Origin: an uncultured Rhodospirillales bacterium
GTDB lineage: Bacteria > Pseudomonadota > Alphaproteobacteria > Acetobacterales > Acetobacteraceae
Assembly (NCBI GenBank): GCA_903927465.1
Contig: CAIYMY010000113.1
Span: 1-58,122, forward strand
Direction of reading: 5' to 3'
Length of the DNA stretch: 58,122 nucleotides
Numbering within the stretch: the stretch's first letter is position 1; each line of letters starts with the position of its first letter. Shown here piece after piece: positions 33,966 to 43,959 of this stretch. A model generated the notes under the pieces. That model was not told the origin of the DNA and ran no database searches. It saw only the letters and a program-made list of their open reading frames with translations. Made by a program: the position numbers and the translations under genes.

Positions 33966-34652
33966 TTACTTGGCTATGATGCGCGCATTCCCGACAATGG
34001 CGCGCATGCGGTCATTGGCAGTGGCGCCCGCTTCCACCGCCGCAATGGCGCGGGCTTCGGCAGCGCGCACGGCAGCGAGTTTTTCCAGCACCGCTTCCGC
34101 CTGATCCTGTGGGATCACCACAACACCATCGGCATCGCCAACAATGATATCGCCCGGGCGCACATGCTGCCCGCCAAGTGTCACCGGCGCGCCCACCACC
34201 GCCGGGCCATTGGCTGCGGGCGATGCCGGCATGATGCCAGCGGCAAATAGCGGCAGACGAGACGCGACAATGCCCGCACGGTCGCGCGCCAGGCCATCGG
34301 TCACAAAAGCCGCCACACCCTTGTTCTTCATCATGCCGGCAACCAGGTCTCCAATGACGGCGGTGGCGGTATAGGCATCATTCGCGACCACAATCACATC
34401 ACCCGCTTCCGCTTCCAAAAGCGCGCCATAGACGCCAACCACATCGGCGGGATAGGCGAGCGCGGTAAGCGCCGAGCCGACAAAGACCGCATTGTCGGGG
34501 TCCATCGGCTTGATGCGGTAATCAAGGGCACCGCGGCCTTCCATGGCATCCGCCAAATGCGATGTCTGCGCGCCGCGAAAGGCCTCGACCAGCGCCTTGG
34601 CCGGGCGGCTATGGCCGCGATGGATGGTGAGCAGCGGGGGGTTGTCGAGCAT
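33966..34652 (-). CDS. RraA-family protein (hydroxy-oxoacid aldolase-like)
   Basis: This 228-residue protein matches the RraA/HMG aldolase fold: TSHLADAMEGRG, VVVANDAYTATAVIGDL, FVTDGLARDRAGI and PGDIIVGDADGVVVIP. Members are either RNase E regulators or class II pyruvate aldolases acting on 4-hydroxy-4-carboxy-2-oxoadipate or related acids; the TDG..RD and GD.DGV motifs suit the aldolase-type group. AGGAGG precedes the ATG at 34652. The neighbouring PcaB-like lyase (36745-38106) may belong to a related aromatic-acid route, but this is only suggestive. Confidence 0.78.
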   Translation of the reverse strand: MLDNPPLLTIHRGHSRPAKALVEAFRGAQTSHLADAMEGRGALDYRIKPMDPDNAVFVGSALTALAYPADVVGVYGALLEAEAGDVIVVANDAYTATAVIGDLVAGMMKNKGVAAFVTDGLARDRAGIVASRLPLFAAGIMPASPAANGPAVVGAPVTLGGQHVRPGDIIVGDADGVVVIPQDQAEAVLEKLAAVRAAEARAIAAVEAGATANDRMRAIVGNARIIAK

Positions 34653-34710
34653 GGGTGTCCTCCTGTTGGTTTCCCGCCATGCTTGCCTTTCCCCAAGCGC
34701 CAGTAAAGGG

Positions 34711-35916
34711 TTAAGCCCGCTCCACCAATGCCAAGGCATGCTCCGCAATCATCGCTTCTTCATCCGTATGGCGGATCAGCACGCGCACGGGATCGCCCGC
34801 GCGGCCAATCTCCGGGAAGTTGGCGGCATTGGCTTCAGGGTCCAGGTTGATGCCAAGAAAGCCGAGCCCCGCGCAGATGCGTGCGCGAACACCATGCGCA
34901 TTCTCACCAATGCCGGCGGTAAACACCAAAGCGTCCATGCCGCCGATGGAAGCGGCCAACGCGCCAATTTCGCGGCGGACGCGAAAGGCGAAGTGATCCA
35001 AAGCGGCTTCGGCGGCCTTGGTCCCGGCCGCTTCGATGGCGCGCACATCCTGTGATACGCCGGACATGCCCTTCAAACCGCTATCATGATACAGAAGATG
35101 CGCGATATCGGCTGATGTCATCTGCAAACTATCCAGCATGTGCAGCACCACGCCAGGGTCCAATTGGCCGCTGCGCGTACCCATGGGCACGCCATCCAGC
35201 GCGGTGAAGCCCATGGTGGTGGCGCGGCTTTGCCCACCCTCAATCGCGCAAAGCGATGCGCCATTGCCAAGATGGGCCACTACCAGCCGTGCGCGCCCAA
35301 GTGCCGCGTCCTCGGCGGCCAGGCGGCGCGCGATATATTCGTAGGACAGGCCATGAAAGCCGTAGCGCAGGATGCCCTGATCGAAAAACCGTGGCGGCAG
35401 CGCAAAACTTGCGGCGGCATGGCTTTGCGTACGGTGAAAGGCCGTATCGAAACAGGCGATTTGCGGAACATTCGGAAAATGCCGCGCGGCGGCTTCAATG
35501 CCCGCCAGATTATGCGGCTGGTGCAACGGCGCCAGGGGCACCAGCGCGCGGAGTTTTGCCATGATGGCATCCGTGATCATCACCGGCGCACTCAAATCCC
35601 GCCCGCCATGCACCACGCGGTGGCCGATGGCGCGAATGGCCGCACCAGCCAGCAGTGGCGTGAGCGCGCCCAGAATGACACCGAGCGCGCCTTCATGGCC
35701 CTTGGGTGCCTCGGCGACTGAGAACTGACGCTCCGCAACGCGCGCCCCCACGGCATCACGCAGGATGAAATGCGGCGCGGCGCCTATGCCTTCCATCTGG
35801 CCATCGTAACGCTGCGCCAATGCGCTGCCATTCACAGCAAACACCGCAAATTTCAACGAGGAAGACCCCGCATTCAGCACCAAAAGCGCGGGCTGGTCGA
35901 AAGGCGGGGCTGTCAT
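34711..35916 (-). CDS. ackA: Acetate kinase
   Basis: This protein of about 401 residues phosphorylates acetate with ATP. Diagnostic blocks are LVLNAGSSSLKFAVF at the start, GHRVVHGGRDLSAPV, FDTAFHRTQ, RYGFHGLSYEYIA, VAHLGNGASLCAIEGG, MGTRSGQLDPGV and VFTAGIGENAHGVR. All ASKHA-fold sites appear intact. No pta gene is adjacent. A GGAG site supports 35916, while the ATG at 35928 is an alternative. Confidence 0.93.
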   Translation of the reverse strand: MTAPPFDQPALLVLNAGSSSLKFAVFAVNGSALAQRYDGQMEGIGAAPHFILRDAVGARVAERQFSVAEAPKGHEGALGVILGALTPLLAGAAIRAIGHRVVHGGRDLSAPVMITDAIMAKLRALVPLAPLHQPHNLAGIEAAARHFPNVPQIACFDTAFHRTQSHAAASFALPPRFFDQGILRYGFHGLSYEYIARRLAAEDAALGRARLVVAHLGNGASLCAIEGGQSRATTMGFTALDGVPMGTRSGQLDPGVVLHMLDSLQMTSADIAHLLYHDSGLKGMSGVSQDVRAIEAAGTKAAEAALDHFAFRVRREIGALAASIGGMDALVFTAGIGENAHGVRARICAGLGFLGINLDPEANAANFPEIGRAGDPVRVLIRHTDEEAMIAEHALALVERA

Positions 35917-35996
35917 GCGAATCTCCATGGTTTTCGCCGCGCGTTACCACTACCGCAGCCGGGCGCCTTGCGCCGGATCATGCCGGCACCACGCCT

Positions 35997-36689
35997 TCAA
36001 CAGGGGGCGAAGCGGATGCGGTCTATCCGCGCATCCAGCCGTGTATTGGTATCATCCACATCAGTGCCGATCATGATTTCAAGCACCGGCGGCACCGTCG
36101 TGCCCTTGAAGGCACTGCGCCAATCCTGGCTGAGGTTCACCTTTTCGTCGAACCATTGTTGGGGCGGGGCATTGGCCGCGCGCAGCACATAAACCTTGCC
36201 GAGGCCCGCCATATAGGGGTTGGTGAAGGGGCGCGGTTCCTGCCCTGTGCCGCCCCAAGTGTAGGAAATCATGCTGCGCGGCAGGCGATGATCCCCGGCC
36301 ATGGCCTGCGCCATGGTGAACTGCGCCTTTTGGAAGAAGTTTGCTTCTGTCGGCCAGCCATCAAAGCCAACCGTGAGGGCGATGGCACGATCATCGCCGC
36401 CCTTGCGGTCCAAGGGTGTTGGCGGCGGCCCCTGATCCACCCGCCAGCGCCAGTAAAGACAGGCATCAGCCTTGGTAACGGTCCGCCAGACGAAGCTTGC
36501 CTGTCCAACCCCGGTGATGCGGAGCCCCGCGTCAGGCAGGGCTTCGAATTGCGCAGGCTTGATGCCAGACCAGCCGCCCTTCTGCCAGCCGGCGGCACGC
36601 AGGGGGTCGGGCGTGGGCAGCCGCTCAGCCGGTGCGCCCAGCAAGGGCGCGAGCAACAGGACTAGCAGGGCGCGGGCGAGGGGCGACAT
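35997..36689 (-). CDS. DUF3047 secreted protein
   Basis: This 230-residue protein has an N-terminal signal peptide (ARALLVLLLAPLLGAP) and the DUF3047 pattern: CLYWRWRVDQGPPP, KGGDDRAIALTVGF, ISYTWGG, VYVLRAANA and a C-terminal EIMIGTDVDDTNT. DUF3047 proteins are periplasmic beta-rich domains of unknown function. No operon partner is evident. Confidence 0.78.
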   Translation of the reverse strand: MSPLARALLVLLLAPLLGAPAERLPTPDPLRAAGWQKGGWSGIKPAQFEALPDAGLRITGVGQASFVWRTVTKADACLYWRWRVDQGPPPTPLDRKGGDDRAIALTVGFDGWPTEANFFQKAQFTMAQAMAGDHRLPRSMISYTWGGTGQEPRPFTNPYMAGLGKVYVLRAANAPPQQWFDEKVNLSQDWRSAFKGTTVPPVLEIMIGTDVDDTNTRLDARIDRIRFAPC

Positions 36690-36744
36690 TGGTGGAGATA
36701 TGGGGGCGGCCTAGCCCCTGGTAAATCCCGCTTCTGGTCTTGCG

Positions 36745-38106
36745 CTACGCTTCCAGAACAGCCCGCGCCCGCGCCACCACACGATCCGTGAAGGTGCCCG
36801 CGCTGCCAAGGTAACTGCTGGGGTCCGTCATGGCTTCTACCGCCGCCGCATCCAGACGCGCGGCAATGGCCGGGATGCGCGACAAAGCGGCAGCAAGCGT
36901 GATGCCCTCAGCCCGCACCGCATCGCAGGCGTCATTGACCTTATGATGCGCTTCCCCTCGGCCCAAAATGGGGGCGAGCCGCATCATCACTGCCTCACCC
37001 ATAATCATGCCATGGGTCGCTTCCAGATTGGCCTGCATGCGCGCCGCATCCACTTGCAGCCCCTCGGCCAAGAAGCGCGCCTGCGCCACTGCGCCATGGG
37101 TCAGCAGAAAGGCTTGCGGCAAAGCCAAAGCCTCTGCCTGCCAGGGGCCGGTGCCGCGTTCCAGATCATGCGCCATGGCCGAGAGCATTTGCGGCACTAG
37201 CGCATGCACGCCGCGCGCCTGCGCCAGAATATACTCGCAAGCGATCGGGTTGCGCTTTTGCGGCATGGTGGAAGACCCGCCGCGCTTTGGCACATGCGGT
37301 TCGGCCACTTCGGCCAATTCCGTTTGCATCAGCAGCATCACATCCGTGCCGATTTTGGCAAGACTGCCGCAGAGCACCCCAAGCCAGCAGGCCACTTCGG
37401 CCACGCCATCGCGCGCCACATGCCAGGGGATATCGGCTTCGATCAGGTCAAGTTCCTGCGCCAAGGCGCCCGCCACCGGCAGGCCCTGATCCCCCAAGGA
37501 AGCCAGCGTGCCAGAAGCACCACCAAAACCAAGCCGCAGCACGCGCGGGCGAAGCTGCTCCAACCGTTCCAAAGCCGTAATCAGCGGATTGACCCAGACC
37601 GCAACCTTATAGCCGAAGGTGACGGGCAAAGCGTGCTGCAGATGCGTCCGCCCCGCCATCACCGTGGCGCGATGCTGCGCGGCCATTGCCGCGAAGCCCG
37701 TAATGGTTGCGCGCAAATCAGCTTCAATCAGCGCCAAGCCATCGCGGATTTGCAGCACCAGCGCACTATCCATGATGTCTTGCGTGGTGGCGCCCCAATG
37801 GGTCCAGCGCCCGGCATCTTCCCCGGCCAGTTTGGAGAGTTGATTGACCAGCCCCACCACCGGATAGCCGGTATTGCGCGTGGCGGCGGCCAAGTCAGCC
37901 CGGTCCAAAGCGTCAGCGCGCGCCACACGGGTGATGGTAGCGGCGGCCTCGGCTGGGATGATCCCAAGCGCTGCCTGCGCGCGCGCCAATGCCGCTTCCA
38001 CATCCAGCATTTTTTGCAGATAGGCGTCTTCGCCAAAGGCAGCGCGCATGGCATCCGTGCCATAAAGCGCGCCGAACACCGGGCTATCGGCTGGGTTCAC
38101 GGGCAT
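36745..38106 (-). CDS. Fumarase/aspartase-superfamily lyase, PcaB-like
   Basis: This 453-residue protein has the superfamily signature GGSSTMPQKRNPIACEYIL near residue 280 and the upstream blocks WTHWGATTQDIMDSA and GRTHLQHALPVTFGYK. The last, with its length and FGGASGTLASLGD, resembles 3-carboxy-cis,cis-muconate cycloisomerase (protocatechuate pathway) more than adenylosuccinate lyase. No other pca genes are nearby, so the substrate is uncertain. Confidence 0.75.
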   Translation of the reverse strand: MPVNPADSPVFGALYGTDAMRAAFGEDAYLQKMLDVEAALARAQAALGIIPAEAAATITRVARADALDRADLAAATRNTGYPVVGLVNQLSKLAGEDAGRWTHWGATTQDIMDSALVLQIRDGLALIEADLRATITGFAAMAAQHRATVMAGRTHLQHALPVTFGYKVAVWVNPLITALERLEQLRPRVLRLGFGGASGTLASLGDQGLPVAGALAQELDLIEADIPWHVARDGVAEVACWLGVLCGSLAKIGTDVMLLMQTELAEVAEPHVPKRGGSSTMPQKRNPIACEYILAQARGVHALVPQMLSAMAHDLERGTGPWQAEALALPQAFLLTHGAVAQARFLAEGLQVDAARMQANLEATHGMIMGEAVMMRLAPILGRGEAHHKVNDACDAVRAEGITLAAALSRIPAIAARLDAAAVEAMTDPSSYLGSAGTFTDRVVARARAVLEA

Positions 38107-38180
38107 GGTTTACTCCCCTTGCCCGGACCCTATCGCGGCGCATCGCCGCGCGCCGGGCGTTTTATTTTTTCAGTCTGAAA

Positions 38181-38666
38181 TCAGGCGGCTTCGGGCGCCG
38201 GCGCTGGCCTGGCGGGCGCAACCACTTCCGCCCCGCTTTCATTCAAATCAGGCGTGATGGTCTGCGCTTCACCGCGATATTCGGGCTGTTCGCCACCTTC
38301 AGGGCCTTCAGGCCCATCCTGACCATCCTGCGGCTGATAGCGGCGCTGCTGATATTGCTGATGCTGCACCGCGGCCTGGTTCATGGCGTTCAGGATGCGG
38401 AAGTAATGCTCTGCATGCTGGAAATAGCCTTCCGCCATCACGCGATCCCCACCGCCGGTCGCGTCACGCCCAAGCTGGAGGTATTTTTCGAAAAGCTGTT
38501 GCGACGTGCCACGCAGCCGCAAATCCGGCCCGTTCGAGTCAAAAACGTGGTTCCGGTTGAGCGGCTGGGCGCCGCTCGAACTGCCGCCACCCCCGCTACT
38601 TTGGCGAAACTGACCGCCCCCACCATTACGGTGACCGCCCCGGCCGCGCATGCGCTTTATGTTCAT
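38181..38666 (-). CDS. DUF4167 protein, putative RNA-binding
   Basis: This 161-residue protein starts with an Arg/Gly-rich tail (MNIKRMRGRGGHRNGGGGQF), then the DUF4167 core NHVFDSNGPDLRLRGTSQQL and GDRVMAEGYFQHAEHYFRIL, and a disordered Pro/Glu/Gln-rich C-terminus. The family is practically restricted to alphaproteobacteria and usually lies beside prmC and prfA, as here, which suggests a ribosome- or RNA-linked role. The 218-base gap to prmC holds its promoter region; I see no clear boxes there. Confidence 0.85.
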   Translation of the reverse strand: MNIKRMRGRGGHRNGGGGQFRQSSGGGGSSSGAQPLNRNHVFDSNGPDLRLRGTSQQLFEKYLQLGRDATGGGDRVMAEGYFQHAEHYFRILNAMNQAAVQHQQYQQRRYQPQDGQDGPEGPEGGEQPEYRGEAQTITPDLNESGAEVVAPARPAPAPEAA

Positions 38667-38884
38667 CTGTATTGCGTTTCGCTATTCCACATTCGGCATT
38701 TTCGGCGCGCGGCGGGCCTAGGCCCTGGATCACGTCCTGAATTCCGAGTCTGTTGCATCCAAACGGCGCCAAAAGAACGGGGCAAAACCCTTATGGTCTT
38801 TCAGGATCAAGGAGGGGAATCGAGCTTCCTACCCTCACCGCAAAGTCCTTCTACCCCTTATGCCCCGCCGCGCCAAGGGCAAAA

Positions 38885-39760
38885 TCACGCCGCGCGAAGC
38901 ACCAGGGCGCGCGGCACGCCGCCCAGATCGGCCCGGCAGGCTTCGGGCGTAAGGCCGGCCACCTTGGCCAGTGCCGCCACCGCCGCCTGCTGGCCAGCGC
39001 CCAATTCCAACACCGCGACGCCCCGAGGCACCAAAAGCCGCGGCAGATCAGCGATGATGCGCCGATAAGCGTCAAGCCCATCCGCCCCGCCATCAAGCGC
39101 TGAGGCCGGCTCATGCCGCGCCACTTCCGGCATCAAGCCCGCGATGGCCGCGCTTTCGATATAGGGCGGGTTGCAGAGGATCAGATCAAACCGCCCGGCC
39201 AGCGCCGCCGCCCAATCGCCAGCCAGGAAACGCGCCCGATCTGCCAAGCCAAGCTGCGTTGCATTGCGCGCGGCAAGTGCAGCCGCTTCGGGCTTGAGGT
39301 CAACGCCAACCCCGCTTGCGGCGGGCAATTCACTCAGTACCGCCAGCAGCAAGGACCCGGTCCCGGTGCCGAGATCAAGCAGGCTGAGCGGCGCCCCTCT
39401 ATCTGTGCAGGCTTCCAGCGCGGCCTCCACCAGGCTTTCAGAATCAGCGCGCGGAATGAGCGTGGCGGGGGAGACTTCCAAATCCAGCGTCCAGAACCCC
39501 ACGCGCCCGGTCAGATAGGCAAAGGGCTCATGCGCGACACGGCGCGCGAGCAGTGCCGCGAATTGCTGGGCCTTTTCCGCCGGCACGGGCGCGCGGGGGT
39601 CGCGGAGCAAAGCTTCCTCGGATTTATTCAATACATGCGCAAGCAAGCGGCGCGCTTCCAAGCGAGGGGTTTCAATCGCGGCACCCCGCAGCCTTTGCCC
39701 AGCCTGACAGAGAAAAAAGCCAATCGTGCCAGCCGGATCGGCGCAGCGCGGTTCAATCAC
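38885..39760 (-). CDS. prmC: Release factor glutamine methyltransferase
   Basis: This 291-residue SAM-dependent enzyme N5-methylates the GGQ glutamine of release factors. The substrate-binding NPPYIES motif, the SAM loop [16 protein letters not shown] and the N-terminal helical domain with [16 protein letters not shown] are present. Its ATG overlaps the prfA stop (ATGA), coupling it to its own substrate gene. Confidence 0.93.
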   Translation of the reverse strand: MIEPRCADPAGTIGFFLCQAGQRLRGAAIETPRLEARRLLAHVLNKSEEALLRDPRAPVPAEKAQQFAALLARRVAHEPFAYLTGRVGFWTLDLEVSPATLIPRADSESLVEAALEACTDRGAPLSLLDLGTGTGSLLLAVLSELPAASGVGVDLKPEAAALAARNATQLGLADRARFLAGDWAAALAGRFDLILCNPPYIESAAIAGLMPEVARHEPASALDGGADGLDAYRRIIADLPRLLVPRGVAVLELGAGQQAAVAALAKVAGLTPEACRADLGGVPRALVLRAA

Positions 39761-40812
39761 GCGGCTTCTGCCGCCAGCCGCGCCGCCTGGTCTTCCGCGA
39801 TCAGTGCATCAAAAATATCGTCGAATTCGCCCAGCATAACGCGGTCAATCTTATGCAGCGTGAGCCCAATGCGGTGATCCGTCACGCGCCCTTGCGGGAA
39901 ATTATAGGTGCGAATGCGTTCGGACCGATCCCCGGTGCCAACCTGGCTGCGCCGATCCGCCGCGCGAACTTCGGCGGCGGCACTTCGCTGCTTTTCATAA
40001 AGCCGGGCCCGCAAAATCTTCATCGCCTTGGCGCGGTTCTTGTGCTGGCTTTTTTCTTCCTGCATCGCGACCACAATGCCGCTCGGCATATGGGTGATGC
40101 GCACCGCGCTATCCGTTTTGTTCACATGCTGCCCGCCCGCGCCCGAGGCGCGATAGGTATCAATGCGCAGATCCTTGTCTTCGATCTGCACATCCACTTC
40201 CTCGGCTTCCGGCAAGACCGCGACCGTCACGGTGGAAGTATGGATGCGCCCCTGGGTTTCGGTTGCCGGCACGCGCTGGACGCGATGCACACCGCTTTCA
40301 TATTTCAGCCGGGCAAAAACCCCACGCCCAGCGACCTCAGCCGTGGCACCCTTGATGCCGCCCAATTCGTTTTCGTCATATTCCAGCACTTCAAAACGCC
40401 AGCCGCGCCCTTCGGCATAGCGCTGATAGCCGCGAAATAATTCCGCCGCGAAAATCCCGGCCTCATCCCCGCCCGCGGCCGGGCGGATTTCCAGAATGCC
40501 GCTGCGTTCATCCGCCGCATCGCGCGGCAGCAGCATGATACGAATTTCATGTTCAAGCGCCGGCACGCGTTCCTTTTGCGTCAGCCATTCAGCTTCCGCC
40601 AATTCGCGCATTTCGGGATCAGCCAGCATGGCCTGGGCTTCATCCCGCGCGCGTTCAGATGCGCGGTAGTCAGCATATTTTTCAACCAGCGGCTCAAGTT
40701 CCGCCAATTCTTTGGACAGCGCGCCAATATCCGCCCCCGGCGCGGTGGAGAGCATATGGCGCAGCTCCTCCGCGCGGGACAGGAGCCGATCAAGTCTGGC
40801 GGGTAGGCTCAT
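39757..40812 (-). CDS. prfA: Peptide chain release factor 1
   Basis: This 351-residue protein recognises UAA and UAG codons. The catalytic [16 protein letters not shown] loop holds the GGQ at about residue 225, and the [15 protein letters not shown]-like block is present as [14 protein letters not shown]. The codon-recognition tripeptide of RF1 (PxT type) lies in [16 protein letters not shown]. It overlaps hisS upstream and prmC downstream by four bases each. Confidence 0.96.
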   Translation of the reverse strand: MSLPARLDRLLSRAEELRHMLSTAPGADIGALSKELAELEPLVEKYADYRASERARDEAQAMLADPEMRELAEAEWLTQKERVPALEHEIRIMLLPRDAADERSGILEIRPAAGGDEAGIFAAELFRGYQRYAEGRGWRFEVLEYDENELGGIKGATAEVAGRGVFARLKYESGVHRVQRVPATETQGRIHTSTVTVAVLPEAEEVDVQIEDKDLRIDTYRASGAGGQHVNKTDSAVRITHMPSGIVVAMQEEKSQHKNRAKAMKILRARLYEKQRSAAAEVRAADRRSQVGTGDRSERIRTYNFPQGRVTDHRIGLTLHKIDRVMLGEFDDIFDALIAEDQAARLAAEAA

Positions 40813-42050
40813 TGCAAACGGGCCGGAATATCCGCGATCGCGACGCTTTCCTGTGTGCCAGCATCAAGATCCCGCAATTGCGCGACACCAGCGGCGATTT
40901 CAGTTTCGCCTAAAATCACGGCAGCGCGGGCATTGATGCGATTGGCGCGTTCCATGCGGCGCTTGAGATTGCCGCGATAGGCGATTTCCGCAACCACACC
41001 CGCCGCGCGCAACGCCTGCAAAAGATCAAGCGCCGGGCCTTCGGCCTCATCGCCCACCGGGATAACCGCAACCGGGCGCGGCGCCGCTGGGCTTTCAGCC
41101 AGCAACATGGCAAGCCGTTCAATGCCTGCCGCCCAGCCGACCGAAGGGGTGGGTGGGCCACCCATTTCCTCAACGAGCCCGTTATAGCGCCCGCCTGCCA
41201 TGACCGTGCCTTGCGCACCGAGCCGATCCGTCACGAATTCAAAGGCCGTGTGGCTGTAGTAATCGAGGCCACGCACAATGCGCGGGTTTTCGCGGAAGGG
41301 GACGCCAAAGCGTTTCAGATGCTGTTTTACGGCGCCGTAGAAGGCTGCGGCTTCTGCGGTCAGGTGATCCCCGATCAAAGGCGCGCCGGCGACAATGGCG
41401 CGGTCCGTTTCATCCTTGGAATCCAGAATGCGCAGCGGGTTCTTTTCCAACCGCAAGCGGCTGTCATGGCTCAAAGCGTCACGATGGGCGGTGAAATAGG
41501 CGACAAGCGCGGCGCGATAGGCATCGCGCGACGGCGCATCGCCCAGCGTATTGATTTCCAGCACCGTGCCTTCGTGGATGCCGAGTTCCTGCTGGATATG
41601 CCAGCCGCAGGCGATCACTTCCGCATCCGCGAGCGGTTCAGCGGCGCCCAGAACCTCAATCCCGATCTGGTGGAATTGCCGATAGCGCCCCTTTTGCGGG
41701 CGTTCATAGCGAAACATCGGCCCGGCATAGAATACCTTACGCGGCAGGTTGGATTGCGTGAGGCCGTTGGAAACCAGCGCACGGCAAACCCCGGCGGTCA
41801 TTTCCGGGCGAAGCGTCAGGCTTTCCCCACCGCGATCGGTGAAGCTGTACATTTCCTTGGAAACTACATCGGAGGTATCGCCAAGCCCACGGGCGAAGAC
41901 GCGCGTGTCTTCAAAAATGGGGGTCGCCCATTCTTCAAAGCCATAAAGGCCAGCGATACGCCGCGCGGCTTCGGCCACCGCATGGTGGCGGCGAAATTCC
42001 TCACCGATCAGGTCACGGGTGCCACGGGCGGGCTGCAATTGGCTGGACAT
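40809..42050 (-). CDS. hisS: Histidyl-tRNA synthetase
   Basis: This protein of about 413 residues is a class II synthetase. Motif 1 region [17 protein letters not shown], motif 2 [18 protein letters not shown], the histidine-specific [13 protein letters not shown] and motif 3 [13 protein letters not shown] are all present, followed by an anticodon-binding domain. The start at 42050 ([10 protein letters not shown]) suits homologues, while a longer start at 42092 cannot be excluded. It is directly downstream of the HepT/MntA pair. Confidence 0.94.
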   Translation of the reverse strand: MSSQLQPARGTRDLIGEEFRRHHAVAEAARRIAGLYGFEEWATPIFEDTRVFARGLGDTSDVVSKEMYSFTDRGGESLTLRPEMTAGVCRALVSNGLTQSNLPRKVFYAGPMFRYERPQKGRYRQFHQIGIEVLGAAEPLADAEVIACGWHIQQELGIHEGTVLEINTLGDAPSRDAYRAALVAYFTAHRDALSHDSRLRLEKNPLRILDSKDETDRAIVAGAPLIGDHLTAEAAAFYGAVKQHLKRFGVPFRENPRIVRGLDYYSHTAFEFVTDRLGAQGTVMAGGRYNGLVEEMGGPPTPSVGWAAGIERLAMLLAESPAAPRPVAVIPVGDEAEGPALDLLQALRAAGVVAEIAYRGNLKRRMERANRINARAAVILGETEIAAGVAQLRDLDAGTQESVAIADIPARLQ

Positions 42051-42095
42051 GCCGGGTCGGTATCCTGTCTGAAGCTGAACGGCAAGTTGCATGAA

Positions 42096-42455
42096 CTAAA
42101 GGGCATTGTCCGGCGGAACCAGCGGACGCAGCCAAAGCGCAAGGCGCGGCAATTCCTCGCGCGCGACCTGCCAGAGGATATCAATCGCAACATCACCATA
42201 ATCATGGATCAACTTGTTGCGCATACCGATCATAAGCGACCAAGGAATATCCGGATGTGCCTCTCGCAACGGACGCGAAAGACGCCCAGCAGCCTCCCCG
42301 ACCACCGCGATACAGCGCGTAACAGCAGCCTGATGCAGCTTGCTGGCACGGAAGCTGGCCTCGTCCAGATCCCGCACGAAATCCGCCGCCTGTCCGGCCC
42401 AAGTCAGCATGTCCAGCAGCAGCGCAGCATCCCGTTCCGCCGGCGGTAAGCTCAT
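42096..42455 (-). CDS. hepT: HepT-like ribonuclease toxin (DUF86)
   Basis: This 119-residue all-helical HEPN protein carries the RX4HXY motif as RNKLIHDY (Arg79, His84, Tyr86). HepT toxins are RNases that are silenced when the MntA partner AMPylates the tyrosine. It overlaps the mntA-like gene by ATGA, the standard antitoxin-toxin order. The pair sits between ispG and hisS, in an otherwise housekeeping run of genes. Confidence 0.85.
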   Translation of the reverse strand: MSLPPAERDAALLLDMLTWAGQAADFVRDLDEASFRASKLHQAAVTRCIAVVGEAAGRLSRPLREAHPDIPWSLMIGMRNKLIHDYGDVAIDILWQVAREELPRLALWLRPLVPPDNAL

Positions 42456-42769
42456 GCGCCGAACAGAGCTTCAGCTTCCGCCAGGATACGCCGACGGCGG
42501 ATATAATTTGTGCTTTCTTCAATGGCACGTCGTTCCACCACCTCAACAGGTCGCGCCAGCGCCTGGGCGGCTTCTTCCTCAAAGGCCAGAAGGCTGGCGA
42601 AGCTTCGCTGCGTGGTCGGCGCAAATTCCACCAGCAAATCCACATCGCTGCGCGCAGGGTCGAAATCCGCGCCGCGCGCTGCCGAGCCGAATACATCAAG
42701 CCGCGCCACGCCATGCCGGCGGCACAATGCCGCGAGCGTATCCCGATGGCGCAGGATATCCGCGTGCAT
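42452..42769 (-). CDS. mntA: MntA-like nucleotidyltransferase antitoxin
   Basis: This 105-residue minimal nucleotidyltransferase has the GSAARG motif (Gly28-Ser29) and two catalytic aspartates in SDVDLLVEF (Asp42, Asp44). In HepT/MntA systems it transfers AMP from ATP to HepT and neutralises it. It lies six bases downstream of ispG, so the module may borrow that promoter. Confidence 0.85.
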   Translation of the reverse strand: MHADILRHRDTLAALCRRHGVARLDVFGSAARGADFDPARSDVDLLVEFAPTTQRSFASLLAFEEEAAQALARPVEVVERRAIEESTNYIRRRRILAEAEALFGA

Positions 42770-42775
42770 GGCGCC

Positions 42776-43885
42776 TTATTCCGCCGCCTTCGCCATGCGC
42801 AGCGCCGCGGCCTTGGCTTCCACCAGGCCCACAATGTGATCCACCATTTCCTCAGACCGGATCGTGTGGTCGGTCTTGCCGGCGCTGTAGACCATGTGAG
42901 TCCCCGCACCGCCGCCGGTCAGGCCGATATCGGTCATCAGCGCCTCACCAGGGCCATTCACCACGCAGCCGATGATGGAAAGGCTGATCGGCTCCACAAT
43001 ATGCGAAAGGCGATCTTCCAACTTTTCCACGGTGCGGATCACATCAAACCCCTGCCGCGCGCAGCTTGGGCAGGAAATCACCTTCACCCCGCGATGGCGC
43101 AGATGCAGCGATTTCAGCAATTCCCAACCAACCGAGACCTCTTCCGCCGGCTCGGCGGACAAGGAAACGCGCAAGGTATCGCCAATACCGGCCCATAGCA
43201 GCGACCCCAGGCCGATCGCGGATTTAACTGTGCCGGTGCGTTTGCCACCCGCTTCCGTAATGCCGATATGCAAGGGGTGATCGCAGACTTCCGCCAATTG
43301 CTGATAGGCAGCAACGGCGAGGAACACATCTGATGCCTTCACGCTGATCTTGAATTCGTGGAAATCTTCTTGCAGCAGGTGGTCGGCATGCCACAGCGCA
43401 CTTTCCACCAGGGCTTCCGGGTTGGGTTCGCCGTATTTTTCCAGCAAATGCTTCTCAAGGCTGCCAGCATTCACGCCGATGCGGATGGAACAGCCATGAT
43501 CGCGCGCGGCCTTGATCACTTCCTTCACGCGTTCCTTGGACCCGATATTGCCCGGATTGATCCGCAGGCACGCCGCCCCCGCTTGCGCCGCTTCAATGGC
43601 GCGGCGGTAGTGGAAATGGATATCAGCCACAATCGGCACATTCACTTCACGCACAATCTCGGCCAGCGCCGCGGTCGCTTCCTCGGTCGGGCAAGACACA
43701 CGCACAATATCAACGCCCGCCAATTCGCTGAGGCGGATTTGCGCAATTGTCGCCGCCGCGTCTTCGGTGGGCGTATTGGTCATGGTCTGCACGGTAATCG
43801 GCGAATCGCCGCCCACAGGCACGCGCCCGACATGGATCAGCCTAGATTTGCGGCGCTCGATCTTCTGATAGGGACGATAGGACAT
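42776..43885 (-). CDS. ispG: 4-hydroxy-3-methylbut-2-enyl diphosphate synthase
   Basis: This 369-residue [4Fe-4S] enzyme performs the penultimate step of the MEP isoprenoid pathway. The cluster cysteines are in [13 protein letters not shown] and [12 protein letters not shown], and the TIM-barrel start has [20 protein letters not shown]. Length is normal. It is followed by the toxin-antitoxin pair and hisS; the rodZ-like gene is upstream. Confidence 0.95.
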   Translation of the reverse strand: MSYRPYQKIERRKSRLIHVGRVPVGGDSPITVQTMTNTPTEDAAATIAQIRLSELAGVDIVRVSCPTEEATAALAEIVREVNVPIVADIHFHYRRAIEAAQAGAACLRINPGNIGSKERVKEVIKAARDHGCSIRIGVNAGSLEKHLLEKYGEPNPEALVESALWHADHLLQEDFHEFKISVKASDVFLAVAAYQQLAEVCDHPLHIGITEAGGKRTGTVKSAIGLGSLLWAGIGDTLRVSLSAEPAEEVSVGWELLKSLHLRHRGVKVISCPSCARQGFDVIRTVEKLEDRLSHIVEPISLSIIGCVVNGPGEALMTDIGLTGGGAGTHMVYSAGKTDHTIRSEEMVDHIVGLVEAKAAALRMAKAAE

Positions 43886-43959
43886 GCGACGGACCCCAAG
43901 CTTGGTTTTGCAGCGCGATTATGCCGTGGCTTTCGCCGCGCCGAAAGCCTTGAAAAGCG

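Noticed and set aside
38120-38175. Terminator with T-run between the DUF4167 and PcaB-like genes
   Set aside because: The stem and T-run are oriented for the plus strand, where no gene ends; on the minus strand no T-run follows, so it is not assigned.
36967-38178. Long plus-strand open frames opposite the PcaB-like gene and other minus-strand genes
   Set aside because: They are rich in Arg/Pro/Ala with no recognisable domains and fully overlap well-supported genes; they are typical GC-rich shadow frames.
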